From Flemingiibacterium sp045587285 (GTDB lineage Bacteria; Bacillota; Clostridia; Oscillospirales; CAG-272), in contig JAZNBZ010000105.1 of the NCBI GenBank assembly GCA_045587285.1, positions 1-10,822 on the forward strand: DNA of 10,822 bases. The letters run 5' to 3'. Below are positions 1-5,136 of the stretch, in pieces. A program made the position numbers and the translations under genes. Each line of letters begins with the position of its first letter. The first letter of the stretch is position 1. Below the pieces are notes generated by a model. It searched no databases. It had not been told where the DNA came from and saw only the letters and a list, made by a program, of their open reading frames with translations.

Positions 1-30
1 TGTAGGGGCGACCATTGGTCGTCCGCCTAC
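1..30. repeat. GTAGGGGCG-type short palindromic repeat, copy E1
   Basis: A GC-rich hairpin at the window edge: CGACCA (9-14) pairs with TGGTCG (16-21), framed by GTAGGGGCG on the left and CCGCC on the right. A similar layout (GTAGGGGGCGGCG, then ACGCCCCGC) recurs at 10737-10764. In both places it lies about 20 nt before a copy of the larger structured repeat (A and D). It may therefore be the 5' part of that repeat or a separate palindrome that co-occurs with it. The left boundary may be cut by the window. Confidence 0.45.
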
Positions 31-180
31 GATCGGCTACCGCTCATTAACCTCGCGCGCTTTGCGCGCTCGGGGAGGACGAAAAGGGAGAGGGAGTCCC
101 TCAGACGCCGGGGCTCCCTCTCCCTTTTGAACCCTCTCCCACTCGGCTCAAATATATGTAAAAGGGAGCCTTATCCCCTC
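31..180 (+). repeat. Structured GC-rich repeat, copy A
   Basis: Modules in order: a CGNTACCGCTC-like lead (about 34-45), a GC hairpin GCGCGC-TTT-GCGCGC (55-69), the linker TCGGGGAGGACG (70-81), then a long stem-loop. In that stem, 82-96 is a perfect 15-bp reverse complement of 114-128. The stem is extended by T97-G113 and C98-C100 with G110-G112, and is closed by the 9-nt loop TCAGACGCC (101-109). A smaller GGCTC/GAGCC hairpin follows (about 144-169). Copies B, C and D share the GC hairpin and linker. B and C also share the 9-nt loop, but on a stem of different sequence. No coding potential is convincing. It could be a mobile palindromic element or an RNA structure. Confidence 0.7.
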
Positions 181-239
181 GCCCCAGCTCGGAACGTCGT
201 ATTTCCGTAAGCCTCGTACCACAGAGTGCTCGTTTAACG

Positions 240-273
240 GCGCCAATTTCCTAACGGAAATGGAAATTGGCGC
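240..273. repeat. Perfect 11-bp inverted repeat
   Basis: GCGCCAATTTC (240-250) is matched exactly by GAAATTGGCGC (263-273) around a 12-nt centre. There is no T-run on either side, so it does not look like an intrinsic terminator. Two further hairpins follow within 90 nt: GGTGTGCC/GGCACACC (312-319 and 327-334) and ATAGCGC/GCGCTAT (342-348 and 352-358). The 181-370 stretch holds no gene I can support; it is a string of stem-loops between repeat copies A and B. Confidence 0.6.
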
Positions 274-367
274 ATTTCGGGGGTGGCGCGGACGCGTCGC
301 TGCGCTCTTGCGGTGTGCCGCGTTGTGGCACACCTTGCGGCATAGCGCGAAGCGCTATTCCGCTGAT

Positions 368-556
368 AGCCATCGAATCGCGCACCGTCGCGCACGCAAA
401 GCCACCCTTTTCACGCGCCGCCTTCTTTTAGGCGGCGCAGCCATGGAAAACGGGGGTTCAAGGGGGTGGAAAACCGGCGGCGTCTGAGCCGGTTGTCCAT
501 CCCCTTGCGTTTCCCCGAGCGCGCAGAGCGCGCGAGGACAAAGCGAGCGGTACGCG
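368..556 (-). repeat. Structured GC-rich repeat, copy B (inverted)
   Basis: Read on the minus strand, this copy runs CGCGTACCGCTCGC, GTCCTC, the GC hairpin GCGCGC-TCT-GCGCGC (533-519), TCGGGGAAACG, then a stem of about 20 bp with two mismatches (507-459) capped by the loop TCAGACGCC. It continues with a GCGCCGCCT/AGGCGGCGC hairpin (416-439) and a GC-rich tail. It is nearly identical for about 170 nt to copy C at 10528-10699, so the pair forms a long inverted repeat spanning almost the whole window. Its head lies in the leader of trmO, ending about 10 nt before that gene's ribosome binding site. Confidence 0.75.
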
Positions 557-581
557 CTCATAAAAGAAAGGACATCACACG

Positions 582-1256
582 ATGAAACACATCGCAAAAA
601 TTCACACCGATTTCCCCGATAAATTCGGCATACCGCGCCAGAGCGGCATACTCGACACGCTCGAATCGCGCATCGTTTTCGAGCGTGAATACCGCAACCC
701 CGATGCGATACGCGGTATCGAGGGCTGGTCGCATCTGTGGCTGATATGGGAGTTCTCCGAGTCCGTGCGCGACGGCTTTTCGCCGACCGTACGACCGCCG
801 CGTCTTGGCGGCAACACTCGCGTCGGCGTGTTCGCGACGCGCGCGCCGTTTCGCCCGAACCCAATCGGACTTTCCGCGGTGAGGCTCGTGCGCGTTGAGC
901 ACACGGAAAACGAGGGCGACGTCCTCGTCGTGACGGGCGCGGATATGGTGGACGGCACGCCGATATACGATATCAAGCCCTACCTTCCCTTCGCCGACAG
1001 AATAGACGGCGCATCGGGTGGCTTTGCCGAGGCGGTTGCAGGCGCAAAGCTCGAGGTCGATTTCCCCGACGCCCTTCTTTCGCGCCTTCCCGAAAGCAAG
1101 CGCGAGGCGGCGAAGATACTCCTTGCCGACGATCCCCGTCCCGCAGTACGCGCCGTGGACGGCGAGCGGGTATTCGGCTTTCGCTTTGCGGGATTTGAGA
1201 TAAAGTTCACCGTTTCGGGCGGTGTACTCACCGTGAAATCGGTTGACGCATTATAA
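582..1256 (+). CDS. trmO: TrmO, tRNA (N6-threonylcarbamoyladenosine-37 N6)-methyltransferase
   Basis: TrmO (TsaA/YaeB family) uses S-adenosylmethionine to methylate N6 of t6A at position 37 of certain tRNAs, tuning decoding of ACY codons. The 224-residue protein matches the usual bacterial length (about 230). Family signatures are all present: FGIPRQSG (15-22), GWSHLWLIWEF (48-58), the signature block RPPRLGGN...RVGVFATRAPFRPNPIGLS (71-98), DGTPIYDIKPYLP (124-136), and the C-terminal DDPRPAVR (183-190), close to the family's DPRPAY motif. The start is ATG with AAAGGA 9 nt upstream. It is the only plus-strand gene in the window and converges on the kinase operon. I see no clear promoter; the upstream 190 nt is repeat copy B. 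The function assignment is by family motif and is strong. Confidence 0.93.
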   Translation: MKHIAKIHTDFPDKFGIPRQSGILDTLESRIVFEREYRNPDAIRGIEGWSHLWLIWEFSESVRDGFSPTVRPPRLGGNTRVGVFATRAPFRPNPIGLSAVRLVRVEHTENEGDVLVVTGADMVDGTPIYDIKPYLPFADRIDGASGGFAEAVAGAKLEVDFPDALLSRLPESKREAAKILLADDPRPAVRAVDGERVFGFRFAGFEIKFTVSGGVLTVKSVDAL

Positions 1257-1278
1257 AAAAACATCCGGGGCCTACCCA

Positions 1279-1435
1279 AGCCTCCCTCCGGGAGGGAGGT
1301 GGATTTGCCGAAGGCAAAGACGGAAGGAGAACGCGGGCGCAAAAAGCACCGATTATCCTCCTAATTTTGTATCCGCAGGCTCCCTCAGTCACGGCTTCGC
1401 CGTGCCAGCTCCCTCCCGGAGGGAGCCTTTTTTTT
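1279..1435 (-). repeat. Palindromic intergenic repeat R1
   Basis: The two arms (about 1279-1330 and 1379-1427) are near inverted copies. Each carries an outer CTCCCTCC/GGAGGGAG palindrome and an inner variable hairpin: TTTGCCgaaGGCAAA on the left and CACGGCttcgGCCGTG on the right. The same frame (GGCTC..GAGCTG, CTGAGAGGG, CCCTCTCCGTCA, CCACCTCTCCC) recurs at R2, R3 and R4. By arm order R1 and R3 are in the opposite orientation to R2 and R4. It begins 23 nt after the trmO stop, and its right end supplies the trmO terminator. No transposase is nearby; it resembles a non-autonomous (MITE-like) element. Confidence 0.75.
1408..1435 (+). terminator. Intrinsic terminator of trmO (right end of R1)
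   Basis: A perfect GC-rich hairpin, GCTCCCTCC-C-GGAGGGAGC (1408-1426), is followed by C and eight T residues (1428-1435) on the plus strand. It lies 152 nt after the trmO stop and faces the right way to end that transcript. The stem is part of the repeat R1, so here the repeat has been placed or kept as a terminator. Confidence 0.85.
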
Positions 1436-1553
1436 GCCTTCTCCATTCATATTGCCCATATTTTGCGTTTCTTCTTTAAAATATCTCTCACTTATTCAGC
1501 TCAACTATGTAATTATAGAAGCAAAAGTATAATGCACGGTTTGTACAATAAAA

Positions 1554-1595
1554 AACCGTGCGGCTGTGGAAAACTCTCCACTACGCCGCACGGTT
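1554..1595 (-). terminator. Intrinsic terminator of the two-component operon
   Basis: AACCGTGCGGC (1554-1564) pairs with GCCGCACGGTT (1585-1595), with an inner GTGGA/TCCAC helix. On the minus strand the stem is followed at once by a run of T (complement of A1550-A1555). It sits about 175 nt beyond the kinase stop and points the right way for that operon. The apical part carries TTTTCCACA on the minus strand (complement of 1565-1573), the same 9-mer as the array at 1720-1762. Confidence 0.8.
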
Positions 1596-1650
1596 ATATT
1601 TTATTTATAAAATATACAGTTTAGTTTTATTTAGTTTATATTATGTTCCG
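1596..1650. other. AT-rich tract
   Basis: Almost entirely A and T (TATATTTTATTTATAAAATATA, followed by two tandem TTAGTTTWW units at 1621 and 1631), in a window that is otherwise GC-rich. It lies between the operon terminator and the tandem repeats. On composition alone it would melt easily. Whether it serves as an unwinding element is speculation drawn from its neighbours. Confidence 0.5.
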
Positions 1651-1651
1651 C

Positions 1652-1699
1652 GAGTACGTTCGTGAGTGCGTTCGCGAATGCGTTCGCCACTGTGTCCGC
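1652..1699 (+). repeat. Four 12-bp tandem repeats
   Basis: Consecutive units: GAGTACGTTCGT, GAGTGCGTTCGC, GAATGCGTTCGC and a diverged CACTGTGTCCGC. They lie outside any supported gene. They can be read as a short Ala/Asn-rich peptide on the minus strand, but that frame has no ribosome binding site and would have to start inside the kinase gene. A perfect 12-bp palindrome, ATTTTGCAAAAT, follows at 1705-1716. Confidence 0.65.
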
Positions 1700-1719
1700 G
1701 CGAAATTTTGCAAAATGAG

Positions 1720-1762
1720 TTTTCCACAGCTTTTCCACACGTTTTCCACAGGGTTTTCCACA
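1720..1762 (+). other. Tandem TTTTCCACA array (DnaA-box-like)
   Basis: TTTTCCACA occurs at 1720-1728, 1731-1739, 1742-1750 and 1754-1762, all in the same orientation at 11, 11 and 12-bp steps, about one helical turn. Each copy fits the relaxed DnaA-box consensus TTWTNCACA exactly and differs from TTATCCACA at one position. A fifth copy on the minus strand lies in the terminator hairpin (1565-1573). The array starts 8 nt beyond the kinase stop codon. The sequence match is certain; binding by DnaA is inferred. Confidence 0.6.
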
Positions 1763-1769
1763 CCCCGTT

Positions 1770-3914
1770 TTAACGGCATACGCCAAAGCGCAGTATCGCC
1801 TTGAACATATCTCCGTCAACCACGACCTCAAACGCACCGCCGCAAAGCTCGGTATAGCTTTTCACGATCGCAAGCCCAAGACCGTTGCCCTCGGTGCTTC
1901 TCGCCTCGTCACCGCGCACGAACCGACCGACGATTTCCTCTGCGCCAAACTCCATCGGGTAGCTCGCGATATTCTTGATCTCGATCACGACCTCGCCGCC
2001 GACCTCACGCGCTGCGACGAACACTCGCGTGCCCTTCATCGCGTATTTGAGCGCGTTGTTTATGAGATTGTCAAGCACGCGCGACATTTTTCTGCCGTCA
2101 GCCGTGAAGTAAATCTCGCGCGGTGCGTCTACGACGAACGCAAGCCCCGACTTCTCTATCTCACTTTCGTGCTCCGCGAGCGACTGATTTATAAGAAGCG
2201 ACGCGTCAAGCCTTTCGAGCACGATCTCCTCGTTTCCGCTCTGCGCCTTGGAAACGTCAAAAAGGTCCTGCGTGAGATTTTTAAGCCGCTCTGCCTTGTG
2301 CGATATTACGCGCACGTAATCCGAAGCCTCCTCTGAAAGTCCCTCGCTCTGCGACAAAAGCTGTGCGTAGCTTATGATAGACGTTATCGGCGTTTTCAAA
2401 TCGTGCGACACGTTCGTGATAAGCTCGGTCTTGAGGCGCTCCGCCTTCACCTTCGCCGCAACGGACTCGTCAAGCCCCTTTGCAATACCGTTCACGTTCG
2501 ACGCAAGCGCCTTTAAGTCAACGCTTCGCGGCTCGGGTATCTTATACGACACGTTTCCGCCTCTTATCTCTGCCGCACCCTTTTTTATCTCATCAACGTC
2601 ACGCGAGCGGTACGCCGCCGCTACAACGGCGAGTGCAAGAATGAGCACCGCAAAAATGAGCATTGCAGGCGCGTCCCAGCCGACGGCGAAAATTCCAACG
2701 AGGCAGACGAGCACCGTGTAGATTATCAATGCACCGATGAGTATAACGCCCGTCCATTTTGAGAGCGCAAGTCCGAGCGTGCGTACGCACGCTCCGAGCC
2801 GTTTGCAAAGCCATTTGAGAGCCTTATAAAGCCACTTAAAGAGCATAATGAGAACCTTAAAAATCAGCCTCACTATGCGATAAATAAGCGTGGACTCAAG
2901 GAAATTCCTACACTTGACGTTTCGCACGACGGACAGCACCGACGTGAGAATGACTGCGCTCGCAAGCGCCGCACTCGCGCCGACGATTACGATAAAGTAG
3001 TCAAGGTCGTACGCGTTGTAGGCGTACTCCTCTATCAGGGCTATCCAAAGCGCCGCCACGCCGACACCTGCGCTTGCTATAGCGGCGACGTGCACCTCCG
3101 TCCAGATATTGTCCACCCATATACGCTTTGCCTCGCCGTTTTTATCCTTGCCGCAGACGCAGAGAAGGTATACAAATAAAACGATAGCCGCGAGCACAAA
3201 GAGAGCCGCGTTCATAATAGCCTCGCGCACGACGGCCTTTTGATACCGCCAATCGTTTTCTATCTCGTCAACGTACCCTTCGTCAACGCTCACGCATACC
3301 GTTATCGGCGTCGTTTCGCCAAAATACGCAAGCTCCTCCAAAAGCGGCGGGTAGTATCTGAAATTCACCGATGTATCTCTCCAAAAGCCTCCGCTCTCGT
3401 CAAGCGAAGCGTAGCTGTAAAAGCGGCAGTCCATAAGCTCGTATTCGTCCGTCGCGCCGCAGTTTGTAAATACTCGCTCGCCGTATTTTACGAAATATTT
3501 TATCTTTCCGTCGATGTAAAGGCTTGCAAGCTCGCTCTCTATCGCCTCTGCAATAGCCTCCGTGTCCACGGGCTCGTAGCCCTCGTTATCGCGCGCCTCG
3601 GTATCCGCCGTATCATTTTCAAAGCCGTCGTAGTAATCCTCGGCGGCGGTGTCCTCCACGGCGTGTGAGTTTGGATTGTAGGCAGGGTTCATACAGACGT
3701 TGTAAACCACGCTCTCGGGCTCGTAGAGAAGCCCGTTAAAAAACGTCGTATCGTCAAAGCTTCGCTCAAAGCGGTAAACATCTTCACCTATCCAATTATA
3801 ATTATAGTATTCTATCCCGCACGCCGTAAAAACGAGCGCGCTGTACGTAACGCTCGCAATAAACAAAAGTGCCGCGATGACCTTCGTCACGGTCGAGTAA
3901 ACTATCCTTTTCAC
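1770..3914 (-). CDS. Multi-pass sensor histidine kinase
   Basis: Membrane kinase of the two-component pair; signal unknown. Visible architecture of the 714 residues: TM1 (about 12-32), an extracytoplasmic domain of about 200 residues with a strongly acidic stretch (87-120), TM2 (232-254), TM3 (276-294), TM4 (306-330), a basic aromatic amphipathic segment (341-373), TM5 (388-410) and TM6 (416-436). Then come a HAMP-like linker (434-485), the phosphoacceptor helix with SHDLKTP (His504), and an ATPase domain with N-box DNLINNALKY (615-624) and G2 box EGNGLGLA (675-682). The usual DxGxG G1 box is replaced by KNIAS (647-651), as I recall for a common VanS-like Clostridia subfamily. The start is GTG, with GGAGGG 6 nt upstream, 12 nt after the regulator stop, so the pair is co-transcribed. 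Confidence 0.9.
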   Translation of the reverse strand: MKRIVYSTVTKVIAALLFIASVTYSALVFTACGIEYYNYNWIGEDVYRFERSFDDTTFFNGLLYEPESVVYNVCMNPAYNPNSHAVEDTAAEDYYDGFENDTADTEARDNEGYEPVDTEAIAEAIESELASLYIDGKIKYFVKYGERVFTNCGATDEYELMDCRFYSYASLDESGGFWRDTSVNFRYYPPLLEELAYFGETTPITVCVSVDEGYVDEIENDWRYQKAVVREAIMNAALFVLAAIVLFVYLLCVCGKDKNGEAKRIWVDNIWTEVHVAAIASAGVGVAALWIALIEEYAYNAYDLDYFIVIVGASAALASAVILTSVLSVVRNVKCRNFLESTLIYRIVRLIFKVLIMLFKWLYKALKWLCKRLGACVRTLGLALSKWTGVILIGALIIYTVLVCLVGIFAVGWDAPAMLIFAVLILALAVVAAAYRSRDVDEIKKGAAEIRGGNVSYKIPEPRSVDLKALASNVNGIAKGLDESVAAKVKAERLKTELITNVSHDLKTPITSIISYAQLLSQSEGLSEEASDYVRVISHKAERLKNLTQDLFDVSKAQSGNEEIVLERLDASLLINQSLAEHESEIEKSGLAFVVDAPREIYFTADGRKMSRVLDNLINNALKYAMKGTRVFVAAREVGGEVVIEIKNIASYPMEFGAEEIVGRFVRGDEARSTEGNGLGLAIVKSYTELCGGAFEVVVDGDMFKAILRFGVCR

Positions 3915-3926
3915 GCTTGTCCCTCC

Positions 3927-4607
3927 CTAATCAATTTTGTAGCCGATGCCCCAAACGACCTTTAAATACCTCGGCTCCTTTGGGTTTATCTCGATCTTTT
4001 CGCGTATGTGCCGCACGTGCACGGCGATAGTGTTATCACCTACGGCAGTATCCTCGTTCCACACGCTTTTGTAAATATCCTCGGCGGAAAAGACTCTGCC
4101 TCGGTTACGCACGAGCAGCTCGAGTATCTTATATTCGAGCGGCGTGAGGCGCACGTCCTCGCCGTCCACCTTAACGGTTTTGCTCTCGGTGTTTACCGCA
4201 AGACCGTCCACGACTATCTCGCCGCTCTGCTTCCCTACGCCGCCGAGCATCGTATACCGACGAAGCTGGGATTTCGCCCTCGCAACGAGCTCCGACGGAT
4301 TAAACGGCTTTGTGACGTAATCGTCCGCGCCTGCGGTAAGTCCTAAGATCTTGTCCGCGTCCTCGGATTTCGCGGACAAAAGGATAACGGGCACGTTTCG
4401 CGACTCGCGAAGCTTCATCAGCGTTTTGATACCGTCAAGGCACGGCATCATAATATCGAGCACGATAAGGTGCACCTCGTTTTCGGAAATCACGTCAAGC
4501 GCCTCGATGCCGTTATACGCCTTTAGCACGCGATACCCCTCTCCCGACAGAAATATAGCGATACTGTCAACTATCTCTCTGTCGTCATCAACGACTAAAA
4601 TTGTCAT
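3927..4607 (-). CDS. OmpR/PhoB-family response regulator
   Basis: DNA-binding partner of the adjacent kinase. The receiver domain (1-115) has the acidic pocket DDD (7-9), phosphoacceptor Asp51 in LDIMMP, Ser78 and Lys100 in KPF. The winged-helix output domain (about 130-226) has the LTPLEYKILELL and VHVRHIREKIE recognition-helix region and ends in a typical wing (YLKVVWGIGYKID). The 226-residue length is standard. I place the start at the ATG at 4607 because a perfect AGGAGG (4621-4616) lies 8 nt upstream; an in-frame GTG at 4616 overlaps that site. It resembles VanR-like regulators of Clostridia. Target genes are not visible beyond probable autoregulation through TTAAGA repeats upstream. Confidence 0.92.
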   Translation of the reverse strand: MTILVVDDDREIVDSIAIFLSGEGYRVLKAYNGIEALDVISENEVHLIVLDIMMPCLDGIKTLMKLRESRNVPVILLSAKSEDADKILGLTAGADDYVTKPFNPSELVARAKSQLRRYTMLGGVGKQSGEIVVDGLAVNTESKTVKVDGEDVRLTPLEYKILELLVRNRGRVFSAEDIYKSVWNEDTAVGDNTIAVHVRHIREKIEINPKEPRYLKVVWGIGYKID

Positions 4608-4627
4608 TCCTTTCACCTCCTGAATAT

Positions 4628-4681
4628 ATGATACAGCATAATTCTTAATATTTAGCGATAATATTTCTTAAATTTTCTTAA
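4628..4681 (-). promoter_or_regulatory. TTAAGA direct repeats upstream of the response regulator
   Basis: On the minus strand TTAAGA occurs three times, at 4681-4676, 4671-4666 and 4648-4643. The first two are 10 bp apart start to start and the third 23 bp further, so all fall on about one face of the helix. OmpR-family regulators typically bind tandem half-sites of this kind, so this is a candidate autoregulatory operator. Possible -10 boxes are TATTAT (4663-4658) and TATGCT (4640-4635), neither with a good -35, which would suit an activated promoter. The exact promoter is uncertain. Confidence 0.5.
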
Positions 4682-4695
4682 TAATCGGATTTAGA

Positions 4696-4721
4696 AAGCG
4701 AAGCAGTAAACTGCTTCGCTT
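4696..4721. repeat. GCGAAGCAG hairpin, copy 1
   Basis: AAGCGAAGCAGT (4696-4707) and ACTGCTTCGCTT (4710-4721) form a perfect 12-bp inverted repeat with a 2-nt centre. On the minus strand it is followed by CTTTCTAAAT, which is at best a weak terminator. A second copy lies at 4956-4979, on the other side of repeat R2. Confidence 0.75.
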
Positions 4722-4778
4722 GGTGTGTCAAAAAGTATCTTGCTAAAGTCATTTATAAAAAGTTGCACAAATTCATAA

Positions 4779-4891
4779 GGCTCCCCCTGTGGGGGAGCTG
4801 TCGCCGTAGGCGACTGAGAGTGTTAATACAGGCTTAAAAAGCCCTCTCCGTCAGCCTCCGGCTGCCACCTCTCCCGCGGGGAGAGGCTTTT
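4779..4891 (+). repeat. Palindromic intergenic repeat R2
   Basis: Left arm GGCTCCCCC-tgtg-GGGGGAGC, then the hairpin GTCGCC-gta-GGCGAC and CTGAGAG; right arm CCCTCTCCGTCA, then the hairpin CAGCCtccgGGCTG-like segment, CCACCTCTCCC-gc-GGGGAGAGG and CTTTT. It has the same frame as R1, R3 and R4, with different inner hairpins. It lies in the 528-nt gap between mfd and the response regulator gene. Its right palindrome plus T4 could be a weak plus-strand terminator, but no plus-strand gene is present to need one. Confidence 0.75.
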
Positions 4892-4955
4892 CAAAAACTT
4901 CATTTTGTCTAAAATGACAAATGCCATTTTTCAAAGCAACTTTTCCCATACGCCG

Positions 4956-4982
4956 AGCGAAGCAGTTCCCTGCTTCGCTTTT
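4956..4982. repeat. GCGAAGCAG hairpin, copy 2
   Basis: AGCGAAGCAG (4956-4965) and CTGCTTCGCT (4970-4979) pair perfectly around TTCC, followed by TTT on the plus strand. It repeats the 4696-4721 hairpin. The sequence just inside each copy (facing R2) is also loosely related in inverted orientation (GGTGTGTCAAAAAGT against GGCGTATGGGAAAAGT), so the two may be ends of one unit that contains R2. Confidence 0.65.
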
Positions 4983-5000
4983 GAATATAGCTCTCATTAA

Positions 5001-5129
5001 AGCCTCGCCCTTTAGGTGGCACGGCGCAAGCCGTGACGGAGAGGGATAGAACCGATTTTGCCCTCTCAGTCATCTGCAGATTCGCTTCTCGAACTGCCGC
5101 TGACAGCTCTCCCAATGGGAGAGCCTTTT
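5001..5129 (-). repeat. Palindromic intergenic repeat R3
   Basis: An inverted member of the R family: GGCACGG-cgcaa-CCGTG hairpin, ACGGAGAGGG, a centre, CCCTCTCAGTCA, an expanded inner stem (GTCA..GCAG with CTGC..TGAC), and the GCTCTCCC-aat-GGGAGAGC end. It stops 7 nt after the mfd stop codon. On the minus strand no T-run follows its palindromes, so it is not a convincing mfd terminator. I find no other one in this gap, so read-through into the regulator operon is possible. Confidence 0.7.
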
Positions 5130-5136
5130 CCGTGTC

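Noticed and set aside
240..273. The 11-bp inverted repeat as a terminator
   Set aside because: No T-run follows on either strand and no gene ends nearby.
536..564. A possible trmO promoter (AGGACA and CATAAA)
   Set aside because: Both boxes are poor and the start would fall inside the ribosome binding site.
355..864. A 169-residue minus-strand reading frame across repeat B and the start of trmO, with a relative in copy C (10434-10640)
   Set aside because: The similarity comes only from the shared DNA repeat; composition is Arg-rich and there is no ribosome binding site. Half of the frame is antisense to trmO.
1528..1533. A plus-strand TATAAT that could start a small RNA ending at the 1554-1595 hairpin
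   Set aside because: There is no recognisable -35 at 16-18 bp, and the product would be only about 60 nt of terminator hairpin.
1631..1660. A dif-like site (TATATTATGT core)
   Set aside because: Only the AT-rich core resembles Bacillota dif; the XerC and XerD arm positions (TAAACT and similar) do not match.
1554..1762. Calling the DnaA-box region the chromosomal oriC
   Set aside because: No dnaA, dnaN, rpmH or gyr genes are nearby and transcription converges on the site; the boxes are reported as a cluster only.
1631..1837. A 68-residue minus-strand frame over the tandem repeats
   Set aside because: It starts inside the kinase gene in another frame, has no ribosome binding site, and its Ala/Asn pattern is the translation of the 12-bp repeats.
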